DNA from: Halomonas sp.
GTDB lineage: Bacteria > Pseudomonadota > Gammaproteobacteria > Pseudomonadales > Halomonadaceae
Assembly: GCF_029263665.1 (NCBI RefSeq)
Contig: NZ_JAJUFQ010000002.1
Span: forward strand, 248,001 to 312,000
DNA length: 64,000 bases
Reading direction: 5' to 3'
The translations under genes were made by a program, and so were the position numbers. Below the pieces are notes generated by a model, which saw only the letters and a list, made by a program, of their open reading frames with translations, had not been told where the DNA came from and ran no database searches. Shown here one piece after another: positions 30,806 to 42,367 of the stretch (position 1 is its first letter; the number at the start of each line of letters is the position of its first letter).

Positions 30806-30821
30806 TATGATCAAGATCACA
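30806..30821. promoter_or_regulatory. CRP/Vfr-like site upstream of fimbrial operon
   Basis: TATGATCAAGATCACA matches TGTGATCTAGATCACA at 14/16 positions. Confidence 0.5.
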
Positions 30822-30870
30822 AATATCGATAGAAAAAATCAGGAGAACTATCCAGCCAGACCATAACAAC

Positions 30871-30892
30871 AGCGCCCGCATTTGCGGGCGCT
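30871..30892 (-). terminator. Hairpin downstream of glmS
   Basis: AGCGCCCGCA-tt-TGCGGGCGCT. Confidence 0.75.
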
Positions 30893-30919
30893 CCACAGTC
30901 CAGCCGAGATGAATTCTGA

Positions 30920-32758
30920 CTACTCTACAGTGACTGATTTGGCAAGATTACGAGGCTGATCCACATCAGTGCCCTTGAGCACGGCAACATGGTAGGACAG
31001 TAGCTGTAACGGCAAGGTATAAAGAATTGGTGCCAAGGCTTCATGAATATGTGGCAAATGTAACACCTGAATACCTTCTGCTGGCACCAGCCCCACATTC
31101 TCATCAGCAAACACGAATAGCTCGCCACCTCGTGCACGCACTTCCTGCAGGTTGGATTTGAGCTTATCCAGCAACTCATCGTTAGGTGCAACCGAAATGA
31201 CCGGCATCTCGGCATCCACCAGCGCCAGAGGGCCATGCTTGAGCTCTCCAGCCGGATAGGCCTCGGCATGGATATAGGAAATTTCCTTGAGCTTGAGAGC
31301 GCCTTCCTGAGCGATAGGGAAGTGCGCGCCGCGGCCCAGGAACAAGGCATGCTGCTTCTCGGCAAAAGCCGTAGACAACACCTCGATGGCATCATCCAGC
31401 TTCAGCACTTCAGCACATTGCCCAGGCAATATTCGCAATGCCTCGACCAGTTCGGACTGCTCAGACTCAGGCATCCCTTTGACCCGCCCCAATGCCAGAG
31501 TAAACAGCATCAGTGCCGTCAACTGAGTAGTGAAGGCCTTGGTCGAGGCCACTCCAATCTCCGGACCGGCCTGGGTCATCAAGGTCAAATCAGCTTCACG
31601 TACCAGAGAACTGCCGGGAACATTGCAGATACCCAGGCTACCAAGGTAATTACCTTGTTCCATGGCAAAGCGCAGTGCTGCCAGGGTGTCAGCAGTTTCA
31701 CCGGATTGTGAGAGCGTGACGAACAGGGTGTCCTCAGGAACCACCACCTGGCGATAACGATATTCCGAGGCCACTTCAACCTGCACTGGCACACCGGTAT
31801 AACGCTCGAGCCAGTAACGGGCCACCATACCAGCGTGATAGCTGGTACCACAGGCCACGATATGGATATTGCGCACCCGCTGGAACAGCCCTTCCGCCGA
31901 CGGTCCGAAGCTTTCCACCAGTACTGCATACTCTGCCAAGCGGCCTTCCAGGGCAGCGGCAATTACCGCAGGCTGCTCGTGGATCTCCTTGAGCATGTAG
32001 TGACGATACTGGCCCTTGCTGGAAGCCCCGTCGCCATGCTCGAACGTCTGCATCGGACGCTCAGCAACAGTACCACTTGAGTCGAAGATTTCGATTCGGC
32101 CACCCTCGGAAAGGCGCACCACATCGCCTTCCAGCAGATAGATGAAACGATCGGTAACTTGCAGCAGCGCCAGTGGGTCCGATGCCAGGAAAGCTTCATC
32201 AATGCCGACACCCACGACCAGAGGACTCCCTTTGCGTGCGCCGACCACCACATTGGGTTCATCTACCGCCATTGCCGCAAGTGCATAGGCGCCATCCAGC
32301 CCAGCCACCACCTGCTTGAAGGCAGTCAACAAATCGCCTGTCTTACGAGATTCACGCTCCAGAAGATGAGCAATGACTTCCGTATCCGTTTCGGACTCGA
32401 AATCATACCCTTCAGCTGACAGTTCCTGACGCAACGCCTCGTAGTTCTCGATGATGCCGTTATGTACCACCGCCAGGCGATTACGAGATTGGTGAGGGTG
32501 CGCATTAGGCTCGCTAGGACGTCCATGTGTGGCCCAACGGGTATGAGCAATGCCACTGGCACCGACCAGTGATTCGCCTTGCAGCCGCTCGGCCAATGCA
32601 GCTACCTTGCCCACGGCACGCTGTCGCTTGAGCTGCCCCTTGCCATCACGGACAGCCATGCCAGCAGAGTCATAGCCGCGATACTCGAGACGCCTCAGGC
32701 CCTCAAGCAGGATATTCTGAACATTACGCTGGGCCACAGCGGCAACAATGCCACACAT
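30920..32758 (-). CDS. glmS: Glutamine-fructose-6-phosphate aminotransferase (isomerizing)
   Basis: 612 aa; MCGIVAAVAQRNV; two SIS domains; C-terminus RNLAKSVTVE. Confidence 0.98.
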   Translation of the reverse strand: MCGIVAAVAQRNVQNILLEGLRRLEYRGYDSAGMAVRDGKGQLKRQRAVGKVAALAERLQGESLVGASGIAHTRWATHGRPSEPNAHPHQSRNRLAVVHNGIIENYEALRQELSAEGYDFESETDTEVIAHLLERESRKTGDLLTAFKQVVAGLDGAYALAAMAVDEPNVVVGARKGSPLVVGVGIDEAFLASDPLALLQVTDRFIYLLEGDVVRLSEGGRIEIFDSSGTVAERPMQTFEHGDGASSKGQYRHYMLKEIHEQPAVIAAALEGRLAEYAVLVESFGPSAEGLFQRVRNIHIVACGTSYHAGMVARYWLERYTGVPVQVEVASEYRYRQVVVPEDTLFVTLSQSGETADTLAALRFAMEQGNYLGSLGICNVPGSSLVREADLTLMTQAGPEIGVASTKAFTTQLTALMLFTLALGRVKGMPESEQSELVEALRILPGQCAEVLKLDDAIEVLSTAFAEKQHALFLGRGAHFPIAQEGALKLKEISYIHAEAYPAGELKHGPLALVDAEMPVISVAPNDELLDKLKSNLQEVRARGGELFVFADENVGLVPAEGIQVLHLPHIHEALAPILYTLPLQLLSYHVAVLKGTDVDQPRNLAKSVTVE

Positions 32759-32783
32759 ACACTAGCTCCTGAAAAATACATTG

Positions 32784-32839
32784 GCTCGTAGCTCGTAGCT
32801 CGTAGCTCGTAGCTCGTAGCTCGTAGCTCGTAGCTCGTA
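32784..32839. repeat. Perfect heptamer tandem array GCTCGTA (= GTAGCTC), 8 copies
   Basis: Counted directly; fills most of the glmU-glmS spacer. Confidence 0.99.
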
Positions 32840-32845
32840 GCGAGC

Positions 32846-34213
32846 CTAATTGTCCTTGGTAGGACGTGGCCAATTATCCTTGCCAATCTGGCGTGAGCGA
32901 CTTACCGCCAGGCTGTGATCGGCAACATCACGACTGATGGTGGAGCCAGCGCCTACCGTTGCTCCCTTGCCCACACTGACAGGGGCAACAAGAGCACTGT
33001 TGGAGCCAATGAAGGCCTCATCTCCGATTTCTGTGCGGTGCTTGTTGGCACCGTCGTAGTTACAGGTGATGGTACCTGCACCGATATTCACATCGCGGCC
33101 CAGACGCGCATCACCGATATAACTCAAGTGATTGATCTTGGTACCTTCACCCACCTCGGCATTCTTGGTCTCGACGAAGTTTCCAACCCTGACACGTACT
33201 GCCAGCCGAGAGCCAGGACGCAGACGAGCGAAGGGGCCAATATGGTTGAGCCCGGCAAGCACAGCACCATCGACCACACTATGGGCATCAATGACACTTT
33301 CGGCACCAATACGGCTGTTGCGCACAATACAATAGGGGCCAATACGCACCCCTTCTCCCAGTTCAACATCGCCTTCGAACACACAACCCACATCGATATG
33401 GACATCGTGTCCGCAGATCAGGCTGCCACGTACATCGATCCTCGTCGGATCCGCCAGTGCCACCCCCTGAGTCATCAGATGTTCGGCGATATCCCGCTGA
33501 TAGGTGCGTTCCAGCCAGGCCATCTGCTGTCGGTTGTTGACCCCCTCGACTTCCATGGCCCGAGCCGGTTGAGCTGTCGAGATGGTGATACCTTCGGCAG
33601 CAGCCATGGCGATGATATCCGTCAAGTAGTACTCGCCCTGGGCATTGTCGGCAGACAATTGTGGTAGCCAGCGCCTCAGTTGGTTGGCTGTCATGGCCAT
33701 GATGCCGGTATTGCATTCCTTGATCAGCAATTGTTCAGGGCTGGCATCCTTCTGCTCAATGATCGCGACCGCCTGGCCTCCTTCGTCCCGCACAATACGC
33801 CCATAGCCACCTGGATCGTCCAGCGTCACGGTTAACAACCCCATGTGCTTTTCGTCGACCTGGGCCAGCAGCGCCTCCAGGGTAGCCCGGCGGATTAATG
33901 GAACATCACCATACAACACCAGCACCTTTCCCTGCCCCAAGCCATCAAGTGCCTGTGCCACGGCATGGCCAGTCCCCATCTGTTCAGCCTGAACAGCAAA
34001 GTGCAAAGGGCGGTTACAATCAGCCAACGCCTCGCGAACCATGTCACCACCATGGCCGATGACGACATGAATACGATCCGCATCAAGACCACTGGCAGTA
34101 TCGATGACGTGGCGTACCATAGATTTACCGGCCAGCTCGTGCAGCACCTTGGGCAGACGCGAGCGCATACGAGTACCTTGTCCGGCAGCGAGTATCACCA
34201 CATCCAGGCTCAT
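32846..34213 (-). CDS. glmU: Bifunctional GlcNAc-1-P uridyltransferase / GlcN-1-P acetyltransferase (start at MSLDVVILAAGQGTRM)
   Basis: LAAGQGTRMRSRLPKVLH; left-handed beta-helix hexapeptides; ITCNYDGANKHRTEIGDEAFIGSNS. Confidence 0.98.
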   Translation of the reverse strand: MSLDVVILAAGQGTRMRSRLPKVLHELAGKSMVRHVIDTASGLDADRIHVVIGHGGDMVREALADCNRPLHFAVQAEQMGTGHAVAQALDGLGQGKVLVLYGDVPLIRRATLEALLAQVDEKHMGLLTVTLDDPGGYGRIVRDEGGQAVAIIEQKDASPEQLLIKECNTGIMAMTANQLRRWLPQLSADNAQGEYYLTDIIAMAAAEGITISTAQPARAMEVEGVNNRQQMAWLERTYQRDIAEHLMTQGVALADPTRIDVRGSLICGHDVHIDVGCVFEGDVELGEGVRIGPYCIVRNSRIGAESVIDAHSVVDGAVLAGLNHIGPFARLRPGSRLAVRVRVGNFVETKNAEVGEGTKINHLSYIGDARLGRDVNIGAGTITCNYDGANKHRTEIGDEAFIGSNSALVAPVSVGKGATVGAGSTISRDVADHSLAVSRSRQIGKDNWPRPTKDN

Positions 34214-34270
34214 CGTAATTCCTTGTCGTTCAAAAAATTCATGGGCTCTATTGTAGGCCATTCAGGTAAA

Positions 34271-34290
34271 CACCTACTCGCGCCTACTCG
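34271..34290. repeat. 10-bp tandem duplication CRCCTACTCG x2 including the apbE stop codon
   Basis: CACCTACTCG CGCCTACTCG; plus-strand CTA (minus TAG) in each copy. Confidence 0.85.
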
Positions 34291-35369
34291 GTAACGACTT
34301 TCAGCCCCAAAGCATCGACCATTTCTTCACCAAAACGTTCGACGAAGGCCGGGCTCACCCAACTCTCCCAGCCATCACCATTCCGTACCAACAACATCAC
34401 AGCCAGGTTTTCCTCAATGGCCAGGGTCATGCCTTCCTTTTCCCCCAGTACATTGATAGCCGTCGCCCATGCATCCGCCCACCCATTCGACGAGTGGAAA
34501 ACCGTCACGGAAGCCAGGCGATGCGTGATCGGGCGGCCAGTGCGAGGATCGATAGTGTGGGAATAACGCTTGCCGTCCTGCTCGAAGTAATGGCGATAGT
34601 CACCCGAGGTGGCAACTGTCACATCACTCAATCCAACAATATGCTGAGCCTTGGGAGTGTTATCTTGCGGTACTTCGATGCCTATGCGCCAAAGGCCAGA
34701 CTCTCCGTTACGATGCCCCTTGGCCTTGATCTCTCCCCCCAGATTGACCATGTAGTCGCTGATGCCCTGGCTCTCCAAGTATTCGGCCACTTTATCAGTG
34801 GCATATCCCTTGGCGACACCAGACAGGTCCACATAGACATCACGCAAGCGGCGTGCCTCAAGCTTATCCATATCCAGCTCCACAGCATCCATGCCGACCT
34901 CGGAAAGACGCTGCTCCAACGTTGCCTCATCGGGGATTTCCTTGGGCCGCGCTTCCGGGCCAAAGCTCCACAGGTTGACCAGGTCGCCAACCGTGACATC
35001 GAAGGCACCACCACTTTTTTGATACACCGAACGGCTGATGTCCAGAACCTCCATCAGTTCAGCGGAAAGCGGCTGCCATTCTCCTATAGGGGAGCGATTG
35101 AAGGCCGACAGCTCCGAGTCTTCTTTCCAGGTGGACATGGACATGTCGATGCCATGCAGCACATCGAGCATGCCCTGCTCGATTTCTTCAACCTTTCCGG
35201 CATCGACAGGATCCGCAATGGTGACCTGATAGAAAGTACCAAATATGTCACCTTCCAGCGTCACATTCTTGTGGGTTTCCTCATCACTGCAACCAGCAAG
35301 CGACACAACCAGCAAAAATAGTAATAAATATAGGGGAAACAATAGATTGCGATGATATGCCACAGGCAT
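34284..35369 (-). CDS. apbE: FAD:protein FMN transferase (ApbE), lipoprotein (start at MPVAYHRN)
   Basis: Lipobox LLVVSLAGCS; GTFYQVTIADP; VDLSGVAKGYATDKVAEYL; YSHTIDPRTGRPI. Confidence 0.93.
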   Translation of the reverse strand: MPVAYHRNLLFPLYLLLFLLVVSLAGCSDEETHKNVTLEGDIFGTFYQVTIADPVDAGKVEEIEQGMLDVLHGIDMSMSTWKEDSELSAFNRSPIGEWQPLSAELMEVLDISRSVYQKSGGAFDVTVGDLVNLWSFGPEARPKEIPDEATLEQRLSEVGMDAVELDMDKLEARRLRDVYVDLSGVAKGYATDKVAEYLESQGISDYMVNLGGEIKAKGHRNGESGLWRIGIEVPQDNTPKAQHIVGLSDVTVATSGDYRHYFEQDGKRYSHTIDPRTGRPITHRLASVTVFHSSNGWADAWATAINVLGEKEGMTLAIEENLAVMLLVRNGDGWESWVSPAFVERFGEEMVDALGLKVVTE

Positions 35370-35395
35370 GAAACGTCTCCTCAAGAAAGTTTCAG

Positions 35396-36193
35396 TCAAG
35401 CGAACAGCCATAGCAGGGCAATGCCGAGCAGGATGCGATAGATCACGAAAGGCTGCATGCCAATGCGCTTGATGAATGACAGGAAGAAATGAATACAGAG
35501 AAAGGCGCTGACGCCAGACAGTACGGTGCCCAGTGCCAGGTCGCTCCAGTTCACATCAATGCCGGATTCCACCAGGTCCAGGGTTTCCAGCCCACCGGCA
35601 AGAACAATGACCGGAATCGACAGCAGAAAGGAAAAGCGCGCTGAAGCTTCACGGCTCAATCCCAGCATCAACGCCATGGTCATGGTGATACCTGAGCGAG
35701 ACGTGCCAGGAATCAGCGCCAAGGCCTGAGACAGCCCAATCAGCAAGGCATCGCGCCAGCTCATCTGATACTCGCTGCGCGAACCACGAAAGCGCCAATC
35801 AACCACGCCAAGCACAATTCCGAACACAATCAGGCCAAAAGCCAGTAATACAGGAGAGCGGGCATATTGTTCGATCAAATCCTTGCATGCCAGCCCCACC
35901 ACTCCCACAGGAATAGTGGCCAGGATCACCCACCAGGCCAGCCGCGCATCCTCATCGGTACCTTTGCCGGTTGCACTCTTGAACCAACTGCCGATCATGC
36001 GTAGCAGCTCTTCACGGAAATAGATGATCACGGCAGCAAGACTGCCGACGTGCAAGGCGACATCGAAAGCCAGCCCTTGATCAGGCCAGTCACTGAATAC
36101 GGGAACCAGAATCAAGTGTGCTGAACTGGAAACTGGAAGGAACTCAGTCACTCCTTGAATCAATGAGAGAACAACAATCTGAAGCCAATCCAT
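35396..36193 (-). CDS. uppP: Undecaprenyl-diphosphatase UppP/BacA
   Basis: LIQGVTEFLPVSSSAHLIL; PGTSRSGITMTMALMLGLSREASARFSFLLSIPVI. Confidence 0.98.
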   Translation of the reverse strand: MDWLQIVVLSLIQGVTEFLPVSSSAHLILVPVFSDWPDQGLAFDVALHVGSLAAVIIYFREELLRMIGSWFKSATGKGTDEDARLAWWVILATIPVGVVGLACKDLIEQYARSPVLLAFGLIVFGIVLGVVDWRFRGSRSEYQMSWRDALLIGLSQALALIPGTSRSGITMTMALMLGLSREASARFSFLLSIPVIVLAGGLETLDLVESGIDVNWSDLALGTVLSGVSAFLCIHFFLSFIKRIGMQPFVIYRILLGIALLWLFA

Positions 36194-36314
36194 GGTGTAA
36201 CCCGTAGTAGAAGCAGAAAATAAGCGTCCGTTGAACTAAACAAAGCGCCCCCGTGGCGTGCAAAATCATACATGCCACAGGAAAAATTGTCCGCTGCCGA
36301 CAGTTAGAGGAAGC

Positions 36315-37691
36315 TTAAATCCCGGCAAGAATGGCAGTCGCGATGGAGAAATAGATGATGACCCCGGAAGCATCGATCAACGTCGTTACCAAGGGTGCCG
36401 ATGCAGTGGCCGGATCCCATCCCAGCCGATTGAGGACAAAAGGCAAGCACATCCCCAACAGACTGCCAAACAGCACGATACTGACCATGCTGATGGCAAC
36501 CACAATCGCGATAGCATCGCCGCCCCGCATGACACCAATGGGCGCCACTGCCAGCGCCATGGTCAGACCAAGCGAACCAGCGACCAGAAGTTCACGCCCA
36601 AGCAACTTGCCCCAGTCCTTTACTCCGACATCACCAGTGGCCATACCGCGGACCATCAAAGTAGCCGCCTGGGCACCTGCATTCCCACCACTGCCGATCA
36701 GCAAAGGCAGAAAGAACACCAGACTCACCTGGGCAGCAATGGTGTCTTCGAAATAGGCGATTCCTGCCCCCGAAAACAGGTTGCCGAACACCAGCAGAAC
36801 CAGCCAGGTCACTCTCTTGCGGTACAGGCTCCATAACGGTACCCGGGAAACCCCATCTTCCAACTGACCAATCGACATCCCCTTGTGGATATCTTCAGTT
36901 GCCTCGGTCTCCACGACGTCCATGGCATCGTCGTGTGTCACGATGCCAATCAGTCTTTGTTCAGCATCAATCACCGGCAAGGCCAGGAGATCATAACGGG
37001 CTACGACCCTGGCGACTTCCTCCTGTTCGGCTTCCACGCCAATCTTGATGACATCATGGATCATCAGATCGTCAATCAACGCTTGAGGACGTGCCACCAT
37101 CAGCTGTCGCAAAGACATGGTGCCAATCAGACAACCTTGGTTGTCGATGACATAGATCTGGTAGACAGTTTCTGCATCCGGTGCTGTCTGGCGAACTCTC
37201 ATGATCGCCTGAGCCACAGTGAGTCCAGAGGGAATCGCAACATAATCCGAGGTCATCAAGGCCCCAGCCGTCCCTTCCTCATAGCTGGCCAGGCGCTTCA
37301 ATGCCTCGCGTTCACGGTGTGCCATACGCCGCAACAGAGCTTCCTTGCGATCATCATCGAACAGCTTGAAGACATCGGCACGCTCATCCGAGCCCATGCG
37401 ATCCAGGATACGAACCAGGTCGCCATCGCCAATGGAAGCACTGAGCCTTTCCTGACCATCACTGGGGATATGGCCAAACACGCTGGCCTTCCGCTCAATC
37501 GGCAAGCACGCAAACAATGCCAGGGCGGTGTCCAGATCATCATCCTCGATCAGTTGATCGAGAATTTCCGCCAGGTCCGCTGAACGTATTTCAGGCAAGC
37601 GTTCATCCAGCAATGCCTGGTCCTTCACGGCCAGCGCTCGAATCAACACGTGCTTATGGGTTTCCAGTGTCGGTGAAAGGTTCATCGACAT
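36315..37691 (-). CDS. mgtE: Magnesium transporter MgtE
   Basis: N-domain, tandem CBS, C-terminal TM domain with GSGGNAGAQAATLMVRGMATGDV. Confidence 0.97.
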   Translation of the reverse strand: MSMNLSPTLETHKHVLIRALAVKDQALLDERLPEIRSADLAEILDQLIEDDDLDTALALFACLPIERKASVFGHIPSDGQERLSASIGDGDLVRILDRMGSDERADVFKLFDDDRKEALLRRMAHREREALKRLASYEEGTAGALMTSDYVAIPSGLTVAQAIMRVRQTAPDAETVYQIYVIDNQGCLIGTMSLRQLMVARPQALIDDLMIHDVIKIGVEAEQEEVARVVARYDLLALPVIDAEQRLIGIVTHDDAMDVVETEATEDIHKGMSIGQLEDGVSRVPLWSLYRKRVTWLVLLVFGNLFSGAGIAYFEDTIAAQVSLVFFLPLLIGSGGNAGAQAATLMVRGMATGDVGVKDWGKLLGRELLVAGSLGLTMALAVAPIGVMRGGDAIAIVVAISMVSIVLFGSLLGMCLPFVLNRLGWDPATASAPLVTTLIDASGVIIYFSIATAILAGI

Positions 37692-37829
37692 CTCCTGATT
37701 CTGCCGCGGTTCCTACGGCATGGAAGGGCTGTCAGAGAAGATTTGCCCAGGATTGGGCACATCAATGGTAAGCAATGATGCCATGCTGGCAACAGGCAAC
37801 GAAATTACCCATGAAAAGCCAGATAAAAA

Positions 37830-37860
37830 AACGCCCCCGAATAGCGTATTCGGGGGCGTT
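37830..37860 (-). terminator. Strong Rho-independent terminator of the atp operon
   Basis: 14-bp perfect stem AACGCCCCCGAATA-gcg-TATTCGGGGGCGTT followed by T-tract on the minus strand. Confidence 0.95.
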
Positions 37861-37896
37861 TGTCCTCATGGAGGATCTGCTCTTGGTAATACAAGA

Positions 37897-38325
37897 TCAG
37901 CTCTTGCTACGAGCCTTGCGACGCAGTTGATTGATGGTACGCAACTGAGCCGTGGCTTCGGCAAGCTCGGCAGTAGCACGGGAATAATCCAGCTCCGCCG
38001 ATTTTTCTTCCATATTCTTGAGGGCATGCTGACGAGCTTCCTCGGCAGCGGCTTCATCCAGATCTGCTGCACGTACCGCAGCATCGGCGAGCACAATCAC
38101 TTTGTCGGGCTGCACTTCAATGAAGCCGCCAGAGACATAGAAATGTTCTTCACCTTGCTCGGTAAGCACCCGGACAGGGCCAGGAGCCAGCTCGGTAAGC
38201 AGCGGCGTATGGCCAGCCAGGATGCCGAGATCCCCCATGATGCCAGCCGCCACTACCTGCTCAGCGCTACCGGAGTAGACGGAGCTTTCAGCACTGACGA
38301 TCTCGCATTGAATGGTCTTCGTCAT
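37897..38325 (-). CDS. atpC: F-type ATP synthase epsilon subunit
   Basis: IQCEIVSAESSVYSG...GDLGILAGHTPLLTELAPG. Confidence 0.96.
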   Translation of the reverse strand: MTKTIQCEIVSAESSVYSGSAEQVVAAGIMGDLGILAGHTPLLTELAPGPVRVLTEQGEEHFYVSGGFIEVQPDKVIVLADAAVRAADLDEAAAEEARQHALKNMEEKSAELDYSRATAELAEATAQLRTINQLRRKARSKS

Positions 38326-38391
38326 TGAGACGTCTCCCAGTAAGAAGGAAACACCGATGTGACTCGATCACATCCGGCATTTCCTAAGGGA

Positions 38392-39843
<1,452 letters not shown>

Positions 39844-39859
39844 TCAGAACCAACCGACG

Positions 39860-40735
39860 CTATACCGCTGCAGCACCACCAACGATCTCGGAGATTTCCT
39901 GGGTAATGGCCGCCTGACGGGCCTTGTTGTACACCAGCTCCAATTCATCGATGAGGTTGCCAGCATTGTCGGTGGCGCTCTTCATCGCGATCATGCGTGC
40001 CGCCTGCTCGCAGGCCGCATTCTCGACCACAGCCTGATACACCTGCGCTTCCACATAGCGCACGAGCAGGCTATCGAGCAGCGCCTTGGCATCCGGTTCA
40101 TACAGGTAGTCCCAACTGCTGGGACGCTTGTTCTCGTCATCATCCGCAGCGGAGTCCATGGTCAGCGGTAACAGCTGACGGACGACCGGCGTCTGCGTCA
40201 TGGTATTGACGAATTCGTTGTACACCACGTAGAGACGATCGATGGAGCCTGAGTCATAGGCATCCAGCATCACCTTCACGTTACCGATCAGATCATCAAG
40301 TCTAGGCGCTTCACCCAGGCCACTCTTGGAGGCGACCAGGTTTCCACCGTACTTACGGAAAAAACCGCCGGCCTTGCTGCCAAGGGCACAGAAATCGAGC
40401 TCAGCGCCCTTGTTGTGCCATGCCTGGGCGTCGTTGACCACAGCCTTGAACAGGTTGACGTTCAGGCCGCCGCACAGACCACGGTCAGTGGAAACGACGA
40501 TGTAGCCAACACGCTTGACCTCACGCTCTTCCAGCCACGGATGCTTGTACTCCGGGGTAGCCTGGGAGAGGTGACCAACGACGGCACGGATCTGCTGGGC
40601 GTAAGGCTGGGTAGCCTTCATCCGATCCTGGGTCTTGCGCATCTTCGACGCCGCCACCATCTGCATCGCATTGGTGATCTTCTGCGTGTTCTTGATGCTC
40701 CCGATCTGGGTGCGAATCTCTTTTCCGACTGCCAT
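39860..40735 (-). CDS. atpG: F-type ATP synthase gamma subunit
   Basis: [45 protein letters not shown]. Confidence 0.98.
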   Translation of the reverse strand: MAVGKEIRTQIGSIKNTQKITNAMQMVAASKMRKTQDRMKATQPYAQQIRAVVGHLSQATPEYKHPWLEEREVKRVGYIVVSTDRGLCGGLNVNLFKAVVNDAQAWHNKGAELDFCALGSKAGGFFRKYGGNLVASKSGLGEAPRLDDLIGNVKVMLDAYDSGSIDRLYVVYNEFVNTMTQTPVVRQLLPLTMDSAADDDENKRPSSWDYLYEPDAKALLDSLLVRYVEAQVYQAVVENAACEQAARMIAMKSATDNAGNLIDELELVYNKARQAAITQEISEIVGGAAAV

Positions 40736-40806
40736 GGCGATCTACCTTTGTTCGTGACCCTCAGAATGTTGTCCACACGGCCCGCCCGAAGGCGGGCCCG
40801 AGGGGA

Positions 40807-42351
40807 TTACCAGCTCTGAGTGGCCTTGAACTTGTCGAGACCCTGCTTCAGACCGTCCTGGATCTCGCTGCTGTAGTCGCCGGACTCGTTGATCTTGTCG
40901 ATCAGCGCGCCATACTCGGACTTCATGAACTCATGCAGAGCATGTTCGAAGTCGAGTACCTTCTTGACTTCGACATCGTCCAGGTAGCCTTCGTTAGCGG
41001 CGTACAGGGAGATAGCCATTTCGGCCACGGACATGGGCGCATACTGAGCTTGTTTCATCAGCTCGGTGACACGCTGACCATGCTCCAGCTGCTTGCGGGT
41101 AGCTTCATCCAGATCGGAAGCAAACTGGGAGAAAGCTGCCAGTTCGCGGTACTGGGCCAGGGCCAGACGCACGCTACCACCAAGCTTCTTGATGATCTTG
41201 GTCTGAGCAGCACCACCCACACGAGATACCGACAGACCAGCATTGATGGCCGGGCGGATACCTGCGTTGAACAGGTCGGTCTCGAGGAAGATCTGACCAT
41301 CGGTGATGGAGATCACGTTGGTCGGAACGAAAGCGGAAACGTCCCCAGCCTGAGTCTCGATGATCGGCAGAGCAGTCAGAGAGCCGGTCTTGCCTTTCAC
41401 TTCACCGTTGGTGAACTTCTCGACATAGTCAGCATTGACGCGGGCTGCACGCTCGAGCAGACGAGAGTGGAGATAGAAGACGTCACCCGGATAGGCTTCG
41501 CGGCCCGGCGGACGACGCAGCAGCAAGGACACCTGACGATACGCCACAGCCTGCTTGGACAGGTCATCGTAAACGATCAGGGCATCTTCACCACGGTCAC
41601 GGAAGTACTCGCCCATGGTGCAGCCGGAATAGGCAGCAAGGAACTGCATCGGAGCCGGATCAGCGGCACCAGCAGCAACCACGATAGTGTGATCCATGGC
41701 GCCATGCTCTTCGAGCTTGCGCACCACGTTGGCAATGGTCGACTGCTTCTGGCCGATGGCCACATAGACGCAGGTGACGTCCTTGCCTTTCTGGTTGATG
41801 ATGGTGTCGATGGCGATGGCCGACTTACCAATCTGACGGTCACCGATGATCAGCTCACGCTGACCACGGCCGATCGGCACCATGGCATCGATGGACTTGA
41901 AGCCTGTCTGGATCGGCTCGTCGACCGACTGACGGGTGATAACGCCCGGAGCAACCTTCTCGACTGCATCAGTCAGGGAAGTGCCCAGATCGCCCTTGCC
42001 ATCGATCGGGTTACCGAGGGCATCAACTACGCGGCCGCGCAGCTCAGGACCCACCGGCACTTCAAGGATACGGCCAGTACACTGGGCAGTCATGCCCTCT
42101 TCCAGCTGCAGGTAGTCTCCCAGGACCACGGCGCCGACACTGTCGCGCTCGAGGTTCAGGGCCATACCAAAGACGCCGCCGGGAAATTCAATCATCTCAC
42201 CGAACATTGCGTCGGCGAGGCCGTGAATCTGCACGATACCGTCAGACACGCTGACGACCGTGCCCTGATTACGGGCTTCAGAAGCGACATCCAGCTTTTC
42301 GATACGCTGCTTGATGATGTCGCTAATCTCGGAAGGATTCAGTTGCTGCAT
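40807..42351 (-). CDS. atpA: F-type ATP synthase alpha subunit
   Basis: [48 protein letters not shown]. Confidence 0.98.
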   Translation of the reverse strand: MQQLNPSEISDIIKQRIEKLDVASEARNQGTVVSVSDGIVQIHGLADAMFGEMIEFPGGVFGMALNLERDSVGAVVLGDYLQLEEGMTAQCTGRILEVPVGPELRGRVVDALGNPIDGKGDLGTSLTDAVEKVAPGVITRQSVDEPIQTGFKSIDAMVPIGRGQRELIIGDRQIGKSAIAIDTIINQKGKDVTCVYVAIGQKQSTIANVVRKLEEHGAMDHTIVVAAGAADPAPMQFLAAYSGCTMGEYFRDRGEDALIVYDDLSKQAVAYRQVSLLLRRPPGREAYPGDVFYLHSRLLERAARVNADYVEKFTNGEVKGKTGSLTALPIIETQAGDVSAFVPTNVISITDGQIFLETDLFNAGIRPAINAGLSVSRVGGAAQTKIIKKLGGSVRLALAQYRELAAFSQFASDLDEATRKQLEHGQRVTELMKQAQYAPMSVAEMAISLYAANEGYLDDVEVKKVLDFEHALHEFMKSEYGALIDKINESGDYSSEIQDGLKQGLDKFKATQSW

Positions 42352-42367
42352 GCCATGTCCCTCAGAC

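Noticed and set aside
30850-30919. Tn7-like element at glmS
   Set aside because: No Tn7-type terminal repeats or tns genes seen; only the location fits.
32695-32886. 63-aa minus ORF with (ATSYELR)n peptide
   Set aside because: Produced by the GTAGCTC array; overlaps glmU and glmS in another frame.
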